Below are positions 54,094 through 62,539 of a DNA stretch of 64,000 nucleotides, one piece after another. The stretch's first letter is position 1; every line of letters starts with the position of its first letter. A program made the position numbers and the translations under genes. The stretch comes from Pseudomonas sp. B33.4. GTDB lineage: Bacteria > Pseudomonadota > Gammaproteobacteria > Pseudomonadales > Pseudomonadaceae. Where the stretch lies: NCBI RefSeq assembly GCF_034555375.1, contig NZ_CP140706.1, forward strand, positions 5,323,001 to 5,387,000, given 5' to 3'. The notes under the pieces were generated by a model. It was not told the DNA's origin and did not search any database. It worked only from the letters and a program-made list of their open reading frames with translations.

Positions 54094-56013
54094 ATGTCTC
54101 CGACACCCGCTGACCTGATCCCACTGCCTCCTGTCCTTGCCGGCCCGCTGCTGCGACGGCTGGAGCCGACGCGCGTGGTCATGTGGCTGGTCGGCACGCG
54201 GCCACTGGCGCTGACCTTGCGCCTGCAAGGTGTAGGAGACATTCCTCTCGACGCCGGGAAATGCACGGTCATTCCCGTAGGTCGTCAGGCGTTTGTTCAT
54301 CTCATCGATGTTGCTCTCGACAGCGCCCTGCCCTGCGATACGCGGATCGACTATGACCTGCTGATCGATAGCACATCCGGCATCGCCGACTGGGCGGCGC
54401 ATTTGCTGTACGGCGATGCAACCAGCCCGAGCTTCGTCCTGCGCGCGCGGATCGATCAACTGCTGCACGGTTCTTGCCGCAAGCCGCATCACCCGGCGAC
54501 GGATGGCTTGCTTTGCGTCGACCAATTGCTGGCGACGGAAACCGATCCGCAACAACGCCCCGCCCTGTTGATGATGAGCGGTGATCAGGTCTACGCCGAC
54601 GATGTGGCTGGCCCGATGCTGCGGGCGATTCATGCATTGATCGAACGCCTCGGCCTGTTCGACGAACACCTCGAAGGTGCCGTGGTCAGCGACAGCGCGA
54701 AGCTCTATGAACACCCGGCCAGTTATTACCACCGTGCGGATTTGTTACCCGCGCTGGAAAGCAACGAGACATTGCGCGAGCGATTTTTCGGCGGAGCACG
54801 TAAGCCGATTTTCACCAGCAGCAGTGCTGACAATCACCTGGTGACGTTCGCTGAAGTCATGGCGATGTATCTGCTGGTGTGGTCGCCGACGGCCTGGTCA
54901 CTGATCGATCCGCAAGCACCCGAACTGACGCCCGAACGCCTCAAGCGCTACACCCTCGAACAGACTCGCATCGATGCCTTCAAGGCCGGATTGGGCAAAG
55001 TCGCCCGCGCGCTGGCGCATCTGCCGAGCCTGATGATTTTCGACGATCACGACATCACCGACGACTGGAACCTGTCCGCGCAATGGGAGGAAACGGCCTA
55101 CGGCCATCCGTTCTCCAAACGCATCATCGGCAATGCGCTGATCGCCTATATGTTGTGTCAGGGCTGGGGCAACAATCCCGATGCCTTCAAGGATGTCTTG
55201 GAGAAAACCCTGGGGCTGAGCGCCAGCGGTGATGACCAGTATCTCGACAGCCCGGTGCAGGATGCTCTGATCGATGATTTGCTGCGCTTTCAACAATGGC
55301 ATTTCGTCCTGCCGAGCAGCCCTGCGCTGGTGGTTATCGACACGCGCACCCGACGCTGGCGCAGTGAGATGGCACTCAAGCAACCCTCGGGCCTGCTCGA
55401 TTGGGAGGCGCTGAGCGAACTGCAACAGGAGCTGCTTGATCATCCGTCAGCGATCATCGTTTCTCCGGCGCCGATCTTCGGCGTGAAGCTGATTGAAACG
55501 GTGCAGAAGGTCTTCAGTTGGTGCGGTTATCCGCTGCTGGTCGACGCGGAAAACTGGATGGCCCATCGCGGTGCGGCGCAGGTGATCCTGAATATTTTCC
55601 GCCACTCGCGCACACCGGGTAACTACGTGGTTCTGTCGGGCGACGTGCATTATTCCTTCGTATACGAAGTGCTTATCCGCCACCGCAAGGCCGGGCCGCG
55701 GATCTGGCAGATCACCAGCAGCGGGATCAAGAACGAGTTTCCAAAAAGCCTGCTGGAATGGTTCGACCGCCTCAACCGCTGGCTCTACTCGCCACGCTCA
55801 CCGCTGAACTGGTTCACCAAACGCCGACGCATGCGCATCGTGCCGTATACGCCTGAGCATGCTGAGGCGGGCGAACGGTTGTGGAATTCGGCGGGGATCG
55901 GTCAGGTGTTTTTCAATGCGCAGGGGCAGCCGCGAGAGATCATTCAGCACAATTCGAATGGCAAGGCGAAGACACGGATGCTGGCGCCGGATCTGGCGGA
56001 TTATCCGGACTAA
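54094..56013 (+). CDS. PhoD-like phosphatase/phosphodiesterase-fold protein
   Basis: A protein of about 639 residues related to PhoD-type metallophosphatases. The N-terminal domain (about 1-125, RLEPTRVVMWLVGTRPLALTLRLQ) precedes the metal-binding core, with MSGDQVYADDVAGPML, LMIFDDHDITDDWNLS and VVLSGDVHYSFVYEVLIRH, which match the metal-binding motifs of the fold. The ATG at 54094 is chosen; a GTG at 54070 is also possible. Unlike typical PhoD it shows no Tat or Sec signal, so it is probably cytoplasmic. The substrate is unknown. It is followed by a REP pair. Confidence 0.8.
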   Translation: MSPTPADLIPLPPVLAGPLLRRLEPTRVVMWLVGTRPLALTLRLQGVGDIPLDAGKCTVIPVGRQAFVHLIDVALDSALPCDTRIDYDLLIDSTSGIADWAAHLLYGDATSPSFVLRARIDQLLHGSCRKPHHPATDGLLCVDQLLATETDPQQRPALLMMSGDQVYADDVAGPMLRAIHALIERLGLFDEHLEGAVVSDSAKLYEHPASYYHRADLLPALESNETLRERFFGGARKPIFTSSSADNHLVTFAEVMAMYLLVWSPTAWSLIDPQAPELTPERLKRYTLEQTRIDAFKAGLGKVARALAHLPSLMIFDDHDITDDWNLSAQWEETAYGHPFSKRIIGNALIAYMLCQGWGNNPDAFKDVLEKTLGLSASGDDQYLDSPVQDALIDDLLRFQQWHFVLPSSPALVVIDTRTRRWRSEMALKQPSGLLDWEALSELQQELLDHPSAIIVSPAPIFGVKLIETVQKVFSWCGYPLLVDAENWMAHRGAAQVILNIFRHSRTPGNYVVLSGDVHYSFVYEVLIRHRKAGPRIWQITSSGIKNEFPKSLLEWFDRLNRWLYSPRSPLNWFTKRRRMRIVPYTPEHAEAGERLWNSAGIGQVFFNAQGQPREIIQHNSNGKAKTRMLAPDLADYPD

Positions 56014-56028
56014 GGCCTACACCGAAAA

Positions 56029-56116
56029 TGTGGGAGCGAGCCTGCTCGCGAAAGCAGTCGATCCAGCAGAGATGTCGACCGATAGTCCGCCTTCGCGAGC
56101 AGGCTCGCTCCCACAG
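56029..56116. repeat. REP inverted pair
   Basis: Arms TGTGGGAGCGAGCCTGCTCG (from 56029) and its complement ending at 56116, of the GAGCAGGCTC class. It lies between converging genes. Confidence 0.88.
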
Positions 56117-56132
56117 TGCTACTTGCCAGCGA

Positions 56133-57305
56133 TCAATGCGCAATCAGCGCTCGCCCCACACCTCTGACAATCATCTCCACCTCACGCTCATCAATCGTCA
56201 ACGGTGGCAGCAGCCGTATCGTCTTGCCCCGCGTGACGTTGATCAACAGTCCATGATCCCGCGCGGCGATCAGGGTCAGATCCCGCACCGGTTGTTTCAG
56301 CTCGATACCGATCATCAAGCCCTGCCCGCGAATCGCCAGCACATTGGGATTGTCCGCCAGCTCTGCACGCAGACGAGTCAAAAGGCGTTCACCCTGAACC
56401 CGGGCGTTTTCCAGCAGGCCCTGTTCTTCGATGATATCCAGCACCGTGCAAGCGACCCGGCAGGCCAGCGGATTGCCGCCGAAAGTGCTGCCGTGGCTGC
56501 CGGGTGTGAACAGGTCCGCAGCCTTGCCTCGGGCCAGGCACGCGCCGATCGGTACGCCATTGCCCAGTCCTTTTGCCAGGGTCATGACATCCGGGACGAT
56601 GCCTTCATGTTGAAACGCGAACCAACGCCCGGTGCGGCCAATGCCGGTCTGGATTTCATCGAGCATCAATAACCACGCATGGCGATTGCACAGTTCACGC
56701 AGGGCTTTCAGGTAACCCGGCGGCGCGAGCTGCACACCGCTTTCGCCCTGGATTGGCTCGACCAGAATCGCGACGATGCGCTCGCCGTGCTTTTGCTGCA
56801 CCTGCTCCAGCGCAGCGAGATCGCCGAACGGCACTTTGAGGAAATCCCCCGGCAATTCGTTGAAACCCAGGCGTACTGCCGGGCCATCGCTGGCTGACAA
56901 GGTACCAAGTGTGCGGCCGTGGAACGCGTTGGCCATGACCACCACCAGCGGCTGTTCGATGCCCTTGCGCCAGCCGTACAGACGCGCCAGTTTCAGCGCC
57001 GTTTCATTGGCCTCGGCACCGGAATTATTGAAGAACGCCCGCTCCATCCCCGACAGCTCGGTCAGCCGCTTGGCCAGTTGTTGCTGCCAGTCGATGCTGT
57101 ACAGATTCGACGTGTGCAGCAGCAATCCCGCCTGATCGCTGATCGCCGAAACGATCCGCGGGTGTGAGTGGCCGACATTGGTCACCGCGACACCGGCCAC
57201 CGCATCCAGATACTCGCGACCGGCCTGATCCCACAGGCGAGTGCCCAGGCCCTTCGTGAAACTCAGGGCCAGCGGTTGGTAGGTGTTCATCAGGGCGGCG
57301 GTCAT
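56133..57305 (-). CDS. Acetylornithine aminotransferase-like class III aminotransferase
   Basis: A 390-residue PLP enzyme (subgroup III). Motifs are [58 protein letters not shown] and the cofactor lysine K245 in [13 protein letters not shown]. Sequence style is that of ArgD/AstC, which move the delta-amino group of acetylornithine or succinylornithine to 2-oxoglutarate. It is not in an arg operon. A divergent LysR gene about 100 bp away may control it, so a catabolic or secondary role is also possible. I leave the symbol blank for that reason. Confidence 0.85.
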   Translation of the reverse strand: MTAALMNTYQPLALSFTKGLGTRLWDQAGREYLDAVAGVAVTNVGHSHPRIVSAISDQAGLLLHTSNLYSIDWQQQLAKRLTELSGMERAFFNNSGAEANETALKLARLYGWRKGIEQPLVVVMANAFHGRTLGTLSASDGPAVRLGFNELPGDFLKVPFGDLAALEQVQQKHGERIVAILVEPIQGESGVQLAPPGYLKALRELCNRHAWLLMLDEIQTGIGRTGRWFAFQHEGIVPDVMTLAKGLGNGVPIGACLARGKAADLFTPGSHGSTFGGNPLACRVACTVLDIIEEQGLLENARVQGERLLTRLRAELADNPNVLAIRGQGLMIGIELKQPVRDLTLIAARDHGLLINVTRGKTIRLLPPLTIDEREVEMIVRGVGRALIAH

Positions 57306-57407
57306 GATTTCAAACTCCAGTGCAGGTCGGTGTGCTGGCAGTATGGTTAGCCACCGAAACTGGATAAACTCGGCAAAACTTCATTCATTTAAAAGCCGAG
57401 CTTGATA

Positions 57408-58313
57408 ATGGACCTGTTCCAATCGATGAGCGTGTACGTCAAAGTCGTCGAAACCGGGAGCATGACGGCGGCCGCGCTGCAGTGTGATATGTCGACGACC
57501 ATGGTTGGCAATCACCTGCGCGCGCTGGAAAAACGGCTGGGCGTGCAACTGCTGCAACGCACCACTCGACGTCAACGGCTCACCGAATTCGGCAGCGTTT
57601 ACTATCAGCGTTGTCTGGAAGTGTTGGGATTGGTCGCCGATTCCGAACGCCTCGCCGAGCAGACCCTCGATCAACCCAGGGGCATGCTGCGCCTCACCGC
57701 GCCGCTGACGTTCGGCGTCGAACGGCTGGCCCCGGCGCTCAGTGAGTTTTCCCTGCTGTACCCGCAGGTCAAACTCGATGTGGTGCTGACCAACAGCCGT
57801 CCCGATCTACTGGAAAGCGGCCTGGATGTGGCGTTTCGGCTGGGCAATTTCGATCAGTCCAACCTGATCGCCCGGCCCTTGATCGACTACACCCTGACCG
57901 CGTGCGCCTCGCCGCAATACGTCGCGCGGCGCGGCATGCCGAAAACGCCGGAAGACTTGCAGCATCACGATTGCCTGTCGTTTGCCTATCCCGCCGGGGA
58001 CGACTGGCAATCGGTGGAAAAGCGTTGGCGCCTCAGCGGCCCCGACGGGGAAATCATGGTCGACGTCAGCGGGCCTATGCTGATCAACAGCTCCGCCGGG
58101 CTGCATCAGGCTGCCCGCACCGGCATGGGCATCGTGATGCTGCCGGATGCGCTGGTGGAACAAGACCTGCGCGAAGGCCGACTGGTGAAAGTGATCGCCG
58201 ATTTCCAGCCACCCAGCCGACCGATGCATCTGCTCTACGCGCCGGATCGCTATCGCTTGCCGAAACTGCGTCGTTTCGTAGAGTTTGTCATGCAGCGGTG
58301 GGGGAAATCCTGA
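57408..58313 (+). CDS. LysR-family transcriptional regulator
   Basis: A 301-residue LysR protein of the CrgA/DmlR-like subgroup. The winged helix is MDLFQSMSVYVKVVETGSMTAAALQCDMSTTMVGNHLRALEKRLGVQLLQRTTRRQRLTE, and the effector domain begins around 90 (GMLRLTAPLTFGVERLAPALSEF). The ATG at 57408 is used; a TTG two codons upstream is ignored. Its divergent position next to the aminotransferase makes that gene its likely target. Confidence 0.88.
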   Translation: MDLFQSMSVYVKVVETGSMTAAALQCDMSTTMVGNHLRALEKRLGVQLLQRTTRRQRLTEFGSVYYQRCLEVLGLVADSERLAEQTLDQPRGMLRLTAPLTFGVERLAPALSEFSLLYPQVKLDVVLTNSRPDLLESGLDVAFRLGNFDQSNLIARPLIDYTLTACASPQYVARRGMPKTPEDLQHHDCLSFAYPAGDDWQSVEKRWRLSGPDGEIMVDVSGPMLINSSAGLHQAARTGMGIVMLPDALVEQDLREGRLVKVIADFQPPSRPMHLLYAPDRYRLPKLRRFVEFVMQRWGKS

Positions 58314-58367
58314 CGTCGCCTGCACCGGCCACCCATGAAGAATCGCTGACAAGGACCCGAAAAGCAG

Positions 58368-58772
58368 ATGAACAACACATTCAACGTACGCGATTTATTG
58401 CCCGCCGAAACGCAATCGGTGAGGCAGTTTCTCGGGCAGCATGGCTGGGGCCATCGCACCGGCTCAGCTGAACACTTCGCCCAGTTGATCGACAACTCTC
58501 AGCGCACCGCCGTCGCCGTCCAGGGTGAGCAGATCATCGGCTTCGCTCGCGGGATCACCGATGGTTTGTCCAATGGTTACCTGTCGATGGTGGTAGTCGA
58601 CGACCAGCATCGGCGTGAGGGGATTGGCCGCGCACTGGTCGAGCACATCATGGGCGACAACCCCGAAATCACCTGGGTGCTGCGCGCCGGACGCGAGGGC
58701 GCAGAGGCTTTTTTTGCCAGCCTGGGTTTTGAGACCTCGGTGATTGCCATGGAACGGCCGCGCCTGAAATAG
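58368..58772 (+). CDS. GNAT-family N-acetyltransferase
   Basis: A 134-residue acetyltransferase. The acetyl-CoA loop is VVVDDQHRREGIGRALVEHIMG (the Q/R-x-x-G-x-G/A pattern is RREGIGRA), preceded by the strand IIGFARGITDGLSNGYLSMVVV. The N-terminus is MNNTFNVRDLLPAETQSVRQFLGQHGW and the C-terminus is AEAFFASLGFETSVIAMERP. Compact single-domain form; the acceptor is unknown. It follows the LysR gene in the same direction. Confidence 0.88.
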   Translation: MNNTFNVRDLLPAETQSVRQFLGQHGWGHRTGSAEHFAQLIDNSQRTAVAVQGEQIIGFARGITDGLSNGYLSMVVVDDQHRREGIGRALVEHIMGDNPEITWVLRAGREGAEAFFASLGFETSVIAMERPRLK

Positions 58773-58905
58773 TTCACGCCGGGAAAAAACTCGACCGGCA
58801 GACCGTTGCTCCGTGACAACGCCGTCGCGCTCCCCTAAATTAGTCGGCCTGAAAAAGCCCTCGGTTTTCTCATCTCCACTCCAGTTAAAAAGTAGTGAAA
58901 TTTCA

Positions 58906-59607
58906 ATGTCCGATTTCAACACCGCTGAATCCGTAGTCACCGAATCGTCCAAAGCGGAATACGAAAACTCCATCAATCTTTCACAACACCTGCCACAAGC
59001 CAAAATCATCAGCGAAATGGTCCTGGACGCGTTCCAGTCGACCCGCGAAAGCGACCAGATCCGCGAGCTGCGCGCGGCGATCCGTCAGGCTCACGACAGC
59101 TTCGATGATGACAAGGCCTACGAGCTGATGGGCGAACTCAAGGCACTGAAAGACGCCGAAGCCGCCGACCTCGCCGCCCTTGAAGACCTCAGCAGCAAGT
59201 TCTCGATCGGCCGCATCCTGTCCAGTTTCAAGGACGATCCGGCGTTCCAGGAAATCGTTTACGGCCTCGCGCTGAAAGTGCTGAACCAGACCCACCAGGC
59301 GATCAGCAATCCGAGCGGCGGCAAGAGCAAGGCTGCGAAGAAGAAAGAAGTCGAAATCTTCACCATCAGCAAGGACGGCATCAGCGTGACCCTGCCGCTG
59401 CGCACGCCACGCTCGCGCCTGAACGTTGACCGTGCAGCGCTGGAGTTCCTCGGTTTCACCTTCATTGGTGAAGGCGAGGAAGCGGAGCTGGAAAGCGAAG
59501 TCTTCGTCGACAACGCCGGCACCGAGCAGGCAGTAAACCGCAAGAACATCATCACCGCGCTGCAACAGCAGACTGCGTTTGATGGCTATAGCATCGCCGC
59601 GCAGTAA
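58906..59607 (+). CDS. Conserved hypothetical protein (233 aa)
   Basis: I do not recognise the family. The ATG at 58906 (MSDFNTAESVVTESSKAEYENS) is preferred to a longer frame that begins inside the previous intergenic DNA. Residues about 20-110 are strongly helical and charged (IRELRAAIRQAHDSFDDDKAYELMGELKALKDAEAADLAALEDL). After a Lys-rich linker (GGKSKAAKKKEVE) comes a beta-rich C-terminal domain (IFTISKDGISVTLPLRTPRSRLNVDRAALEFLGFTFIGEGEEAELESEVFVDN). It looks like a soluble, highly expressed protein and ends in a good terminator. Confidence 0.78.
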   Translation: MSDFNTAESVVTESSKAEYENSINLSQHLPQAKIISEMVLDAFQSTRESDQIRELRAAIRQAHDSFDDDKAYELMGELKALKDAEAADLAALEDLSSKFSIGRILSSFKDDPAFQEIVYGLALKVLNQTHQAISNPSGGKSKAAKKKEVEIFTISKDGISVTLPLRTPRSRLNVDRAALEFLGFTFIGEGEEAELESEVFVDNAGTEQAVNRKNIITALQQQTAFDGYSIAAQ

Positions 59608-59625
59608 TAGCGCAGCCGCTGTATG

Positions 59626-59662
59626 AAAAAGCCCCGCTCTGATATTCAGGCGGGGCTTTCTG
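59626..59662 (+). terminator. Terminator of the 233-aa gene
   Basis: AAAAAGCCCCGC tctgatattcag GCGGGGCTTTCTG, 20 nt after the stop. Confidence 0.88.
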
Positions 59663-59701
59663 TTGTCCGGCTTGGGATTTGTGAGAAGGCGAAAATCCTC
59701 G

Positions 59702-59849
59702 CCCCTCACCCCAGCCCTCTCCCGAGGGAGAGGGAGCCGATTTGTGTGATTTTCAAACCTGAGTTCGTCTCGATACTTCAGGTCGGCGTGCACCTTGAGA
59801 GCCCCTCGGTCAGTCCCCTCTCCCTCTGGGAGAGGGCTAGGGTGAGGGC
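59702..59849. repeat. Inverted repeat pair of the CCCTCTCCCTCNGGGAGAGGG class
   Basis: Two palindromic blocks (59702-59738 and 59814-59849), each with CCCTCTCCC and GGGAGAGGG, are inverted relative to each other. They are distinct from the REP classes elsewhere in the window, are common between Pseudomonas genes, and here sit between converging genes. Confidence 0.8.
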
Positions 59850-59866
59850 AAGCCGTGAAGTCACCC

Positions 59867-60358
59867 TCAAGCCGAAGGATGCAACGCTACAATCATGTCC
59901 ACCTCAATCGCTGCGTTCTTCGGCAACTGATACACACCAACCGTGGTGCGCGTGTGCCGGCCGGCATCGCCGAGCACATGACTGAACACGTCCGACGCAC
60001 CGTTGGCCACTTCGCTCAGGTCAACGAAGTCCGGCGTCGACTTCACATAAACAGTGACCCGCAACAACGCCTTGATCTTGTCCAGCGAACCCACCGCATC
60101 GACGATCAACGCCAGACAACGCATCGCACTGATACTCGCAGCGGCTTGCGCATCCTTGAGGGTCAGCTCCAGCCCGACCCGACCGGGGTACTGAATCTTG
60201 CCGTTAGTGCGCGGCACCATACCGCTGATGTACAGCTCGTCATGATGACGGATCAGCGGCGCGTAATTGCCGCCGGCGGTGTTCTCACCATAAATGTCGT
60301 AGTTCAGCTCTTGGGCCAGGGCAATAAAACGCTCGTCGCAGGTCATCCTCTCAGTCAT
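59867..60358 (-). CDS. RidA/YjgF-family protein
   Basis: A 163-residue member of the RidA superfamily, which deaminates reactive enamines/imines or acts in related amine pathways. Family patterns are GGNYAPLIRHHDELYISGMVPRTNGKIQYPGRVGLELTLKDAQAAASISAMRCLALIVDAVGSLDKIKALLRVTVYVKS and VYQLPKNAAIEVDMIVAL. It is longer than the 128-residue RidA and appears to be of the larger Rid subgroups. The active-site arginine of true RidA (about R105) is replaced here in the QLPKNAAIEVD region, so deaminase activity is uncertain. Confidence 0.85.
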   Translation of the reverse strand: MTERMTCDERFIALAQELNYDIYGENTAGGNYAPLIRHHDELYISGMVPRTNGKIQYPGRVGLELTLKDAQAAASISAMRCLALIVDAVGSLDKIKALLRVTVYVKSTPDFVDLSEVANGASDVFSHVLGDAGRHTRTTVGVYQLPKNAAIEVDMIVALHPSA

Positions 60359-60513
60359 TTCGCCCAGCCTTTTGATCAGTGCATGAAGAACCGCAGGTTA
60401 AGACAGATGGGCAACCGCAAATGGCAAGGAGCTATCACTGTCATGTTGGATCCAAATCTAGGGGGTTTACCGGAAGTCTGCAACCGCCAACCCAGCAAAT
60501 TCTATGACGTTGC

Positions 60514-60592
60514 GATTCGCGAGCAGGCTCGCTCCCACATTTGATCTGCGTCGATCACATATCCCCTGTGGAAGCGAGCCTGCTCGCGAAGG
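60514..60592. repeat. REP inverted pair
   Basis: Arms TTCGCGAGCAGGCTCGCTCC (from 60516) and complement ending at about 60590, with one mismatch (tgtggaagcg). It lies in the 320-bp gap between the RidA gene and the cyo terminator; the rest of that gap shows nothing else. Confidence 0.85.
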
Positions 60593-60623
60593 GCAGCACA
60601 TCAAATCAGCATAATCCACCCAA

Positions 60624-60664
60624 CAAAAAACCCCGCACATCTCTCAATGTGCGGGGTTTTTCTT
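60624..60664 (-). terminator. Terminator of the cyo operon
   Basis: AAAAAACCCCGCACAT ctctca ATGTGCGGGGTTTTTC, symmetrical, 15 nt after the cyoE stop in the leftward direction. Confidence 0.92.
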
Positions 60665-60678
60665 CAAGCCTTTGAGCC

Positions 60679-61566
60679 TTACGGCGCGTACGTCAGCAGC
60701 AGCTCTGCGGGCACCTTGAAGTCCAGGGACATCATGACGCTCAACGCAGTGATGGTGAAGATCGAGAACACGAACAGCTTGCGTGCCCAGACCGTGTCAT
60801 CCACCGCTTTGTAGCCGGTCCAGGCCATGTACAACCAGTACATGCCCATGGCCGCGGCGACGGCGAGGTAGCTCATGCCGGCGTAACCGCTGAAGGTCAG
60901 CATCAAGGTCGCTACGAGGAACGCCAGGATGTAGAGCAGGATGTGCTTCTTGGCCACTTGAATCCCGCGCTTCACTGGCAGCACCGGAATCGATGCAGCC
61001 AGGTAATCGTTGAAGCGGAAGATCGCGATGGCGTAGGAATGCGGCATCTGCCACAGGCTGAACATCACCAGCAACGTCAGCGCGGCCATGTCGAAGCTGT
61101 TGGTTACGGCAACGTAACCGATCACTGGCGGCATGGCGCCCGACAGACTGCCCACCAGCGTGCCGTGAACCGACTTGCGCTTGAGGTACAGGCTGTAGAA
61201 GCCGACGTAGATGATGAAGCCGATTACCGCGAACAAAGCGGCCAACGGATTGGCCACCTTGTACAACAACGCAACGCCGAGAACACCAAGGATGGTCGCG
61301 TAGACCAGGGCCAGTTTCAGGGAGATCAAGCCCTGCACCAGCACCCGGTTCTTGGTGCGTTCCATCTTCAGGTCGATGTCGCGGTCGATGCAGTTGTTGA
61401 ACACGCAACCGGAAGCGACAACCAGGGATGTACCGATCATGGCAGCCAGAAACACCGCCAGATCCACATGCCCTTTCGAGGCCAGGAAGAACCCGCCTGC
61501 CACAGAAAGCACGTTACCGAAAATGATCCCCGGTTTGGTGATTTGGATAAAGTGCTTGAGCGACAT
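60679..61566 (-). CDS. cyoE: Protoheme IX farnesyltransferase
   Basis: Makes heme O for the bo3 oxidase by adding a farnesyl group to heme B in the inner membrane. The 295-residue protein has about nine membrane segments and the prenyl-diphosphate motif [15 protein letters not shown] (57-71). A second conserved loop is seen at [25 protein letters not shown]. It is the last gene of the operon, 11 bp after cyoD, and is followed by a terminator. Confidence 0.96.
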   Translation of the reverse strand: MSLKHFIQITKPGIIFGNVLSVAGGFFLASKGHVDLAVFLAAMIGTSLVVASGCVFNNCIDRDIDLKMERTKNRVLVQGLISLKLALVYATILGVLGVALLYKVANPLAALFAVIGFIIYVGFYSLYLKRKSVHGTLVGSLSGAMPPVIGYVAVTNSFDMAALTLLVMFSLWQMPHSYAIAIFRFNDYLAASIPVLPVKRGIQVAKKHILLYILAFLVATLMLTFSGYAGMSYLAVAAAMGMYWLYMAWTGYKAVDDTVWARKLFVFSIFTITALSVMMSLDFKVPAELLLTYAP

Positions 61567-61577
61567 CGGGTCTTACC

Positions 61578-61913
61578 TCACTTCGCCATCATGTAGGTGT
61601 GGATGCTGAACATGATCCACAACGACAGGCCAACCAGCAGCACGATTACGATCGCCGTAAAGACGAATGCAATCACGTTGTTACGCTGAGCAATGGAACG
61701 GTCCAGGTGCAGGAAGTAATACAGGTGAACGATCACCTGGATCACTGCGAACAACAGAACGATTGCCAGCGTGGTGGCTTTCGGCAGGCTCGGGTACATC
61801 ACCAGACCGAAAGGAATCACGGTCAGGATCACCGACAGGATGAAGCCAATGGCGTACGACTTTACGCTGCCGTGGCCAGCATCATGGCTGTCATGGGAGT
61901 GTGCATTAGCCAT
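61578..61913 (-). CDS. cyoD: Cytochrome o ubiquinol oxidase subunit IV
   Basis: Small membrane subunit needed for stability of the bo3 complex. The 111-residue protein starts [23 protein letters not shown] (His-rich N-terminus) and has three membrane segments, including LSVILTVIPFGLVMY and LLFAVIQVIVHLYYFLHLD. The start overlaps the cyoC stop by one base (TAATG). Confidence 0.95.
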   Translation of the reverse strand: MANAHSHDSHDAGHGSVKSYAIGFILSVILTVIPFGLVMYPSLPKATTLAIVLLFAVIQVIVHLYYFLHLDRSIAQRNNVIAFVFTAIVIVLLVGLSLWIMFSIHTYMMAK

Positions 61914-62536
61914 TACAGAGTCCCCATCAGGTAAACAACGGTGAATACGCAGATCCACACCACGTCCAGGAAGTGCCAGAACAGGCTCAGGCAGCTCAGA
62001 CGGGTCTTGTTGGTCGCCGTCAGGCCGTGCTTGTTGACCTGGTACATCATGATGCCCATCCAGATCAGACCCGCAGATACGTGCAGACCGTGGGTACCGA
62101 CCAGGGTGAAGAACGCCGACAGGAAGCCCGAACGGCTAGGACCGAAGCCCTCGGAGATCAGCAGGTGGAACTCGTTGATCTCCATGGCGATAAAGCCTGC
62201 GCCCAGCAGGAAGGTCATGAACAACCAACCCAGAACCTGCTGCTTCTTGCCTTTGAACAACGCCAGCATGGCGAAGCCGTAGGTGATCGAACTGAACAAC
62301 AGCAGAGCGGTTTCGCCCAGCACGTATGGCAGTTCGAAGATGTCGTGGCCCGACGGGCCACCGGCAACGTTGTTTACCAGTACTGCGTACACCGCGAAGA
62401 TCGACGCAAACAGAATGCAGTCGGTCATCAGGTAGAGCCAGAAACCGTATACGGTCATCTCGCCCGAGTCGTGGTGATGGTCATCGTGCCCATGGTCACC
62501 ATGGGCGTGTCCAACATTGGTCACTAAGTTCGACAT
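61913..62536 (-). CDS. cyoC: Cytochrome o ubiquinol oxidase subunit III
   Basis: Heme-copper oxidase subunit III without cofactors, five membrane segments, 207 residues. Motifs are [64 protein letters not shown] and [23 protein letters not shown]. The N-terminus is His-rich ([15 protein letters not shown]). It lies 3 bp after cyoB. Confidence 0.96.
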   Translation of the reverse strand: MSNLVTNVGHAHGDHGHDDHHHDSGEMTVYGFWLYLMTDCILFASIFAVYAVLVNNVAGGPSGHDIFELPYVLGETALLLFSSITYGFAMLALFKGKKQQVLGWLFMTFLLGAGFIAMEINEFHLLISEGFGPSRSGFLSAFFTLVGTHGLHVSAGLIWMGIMMYQVNKHGLTATNKTRLSCLSLFWHFLDVVWICVFTVVYLMGTL

Positions 62537-62539
62537 GGT

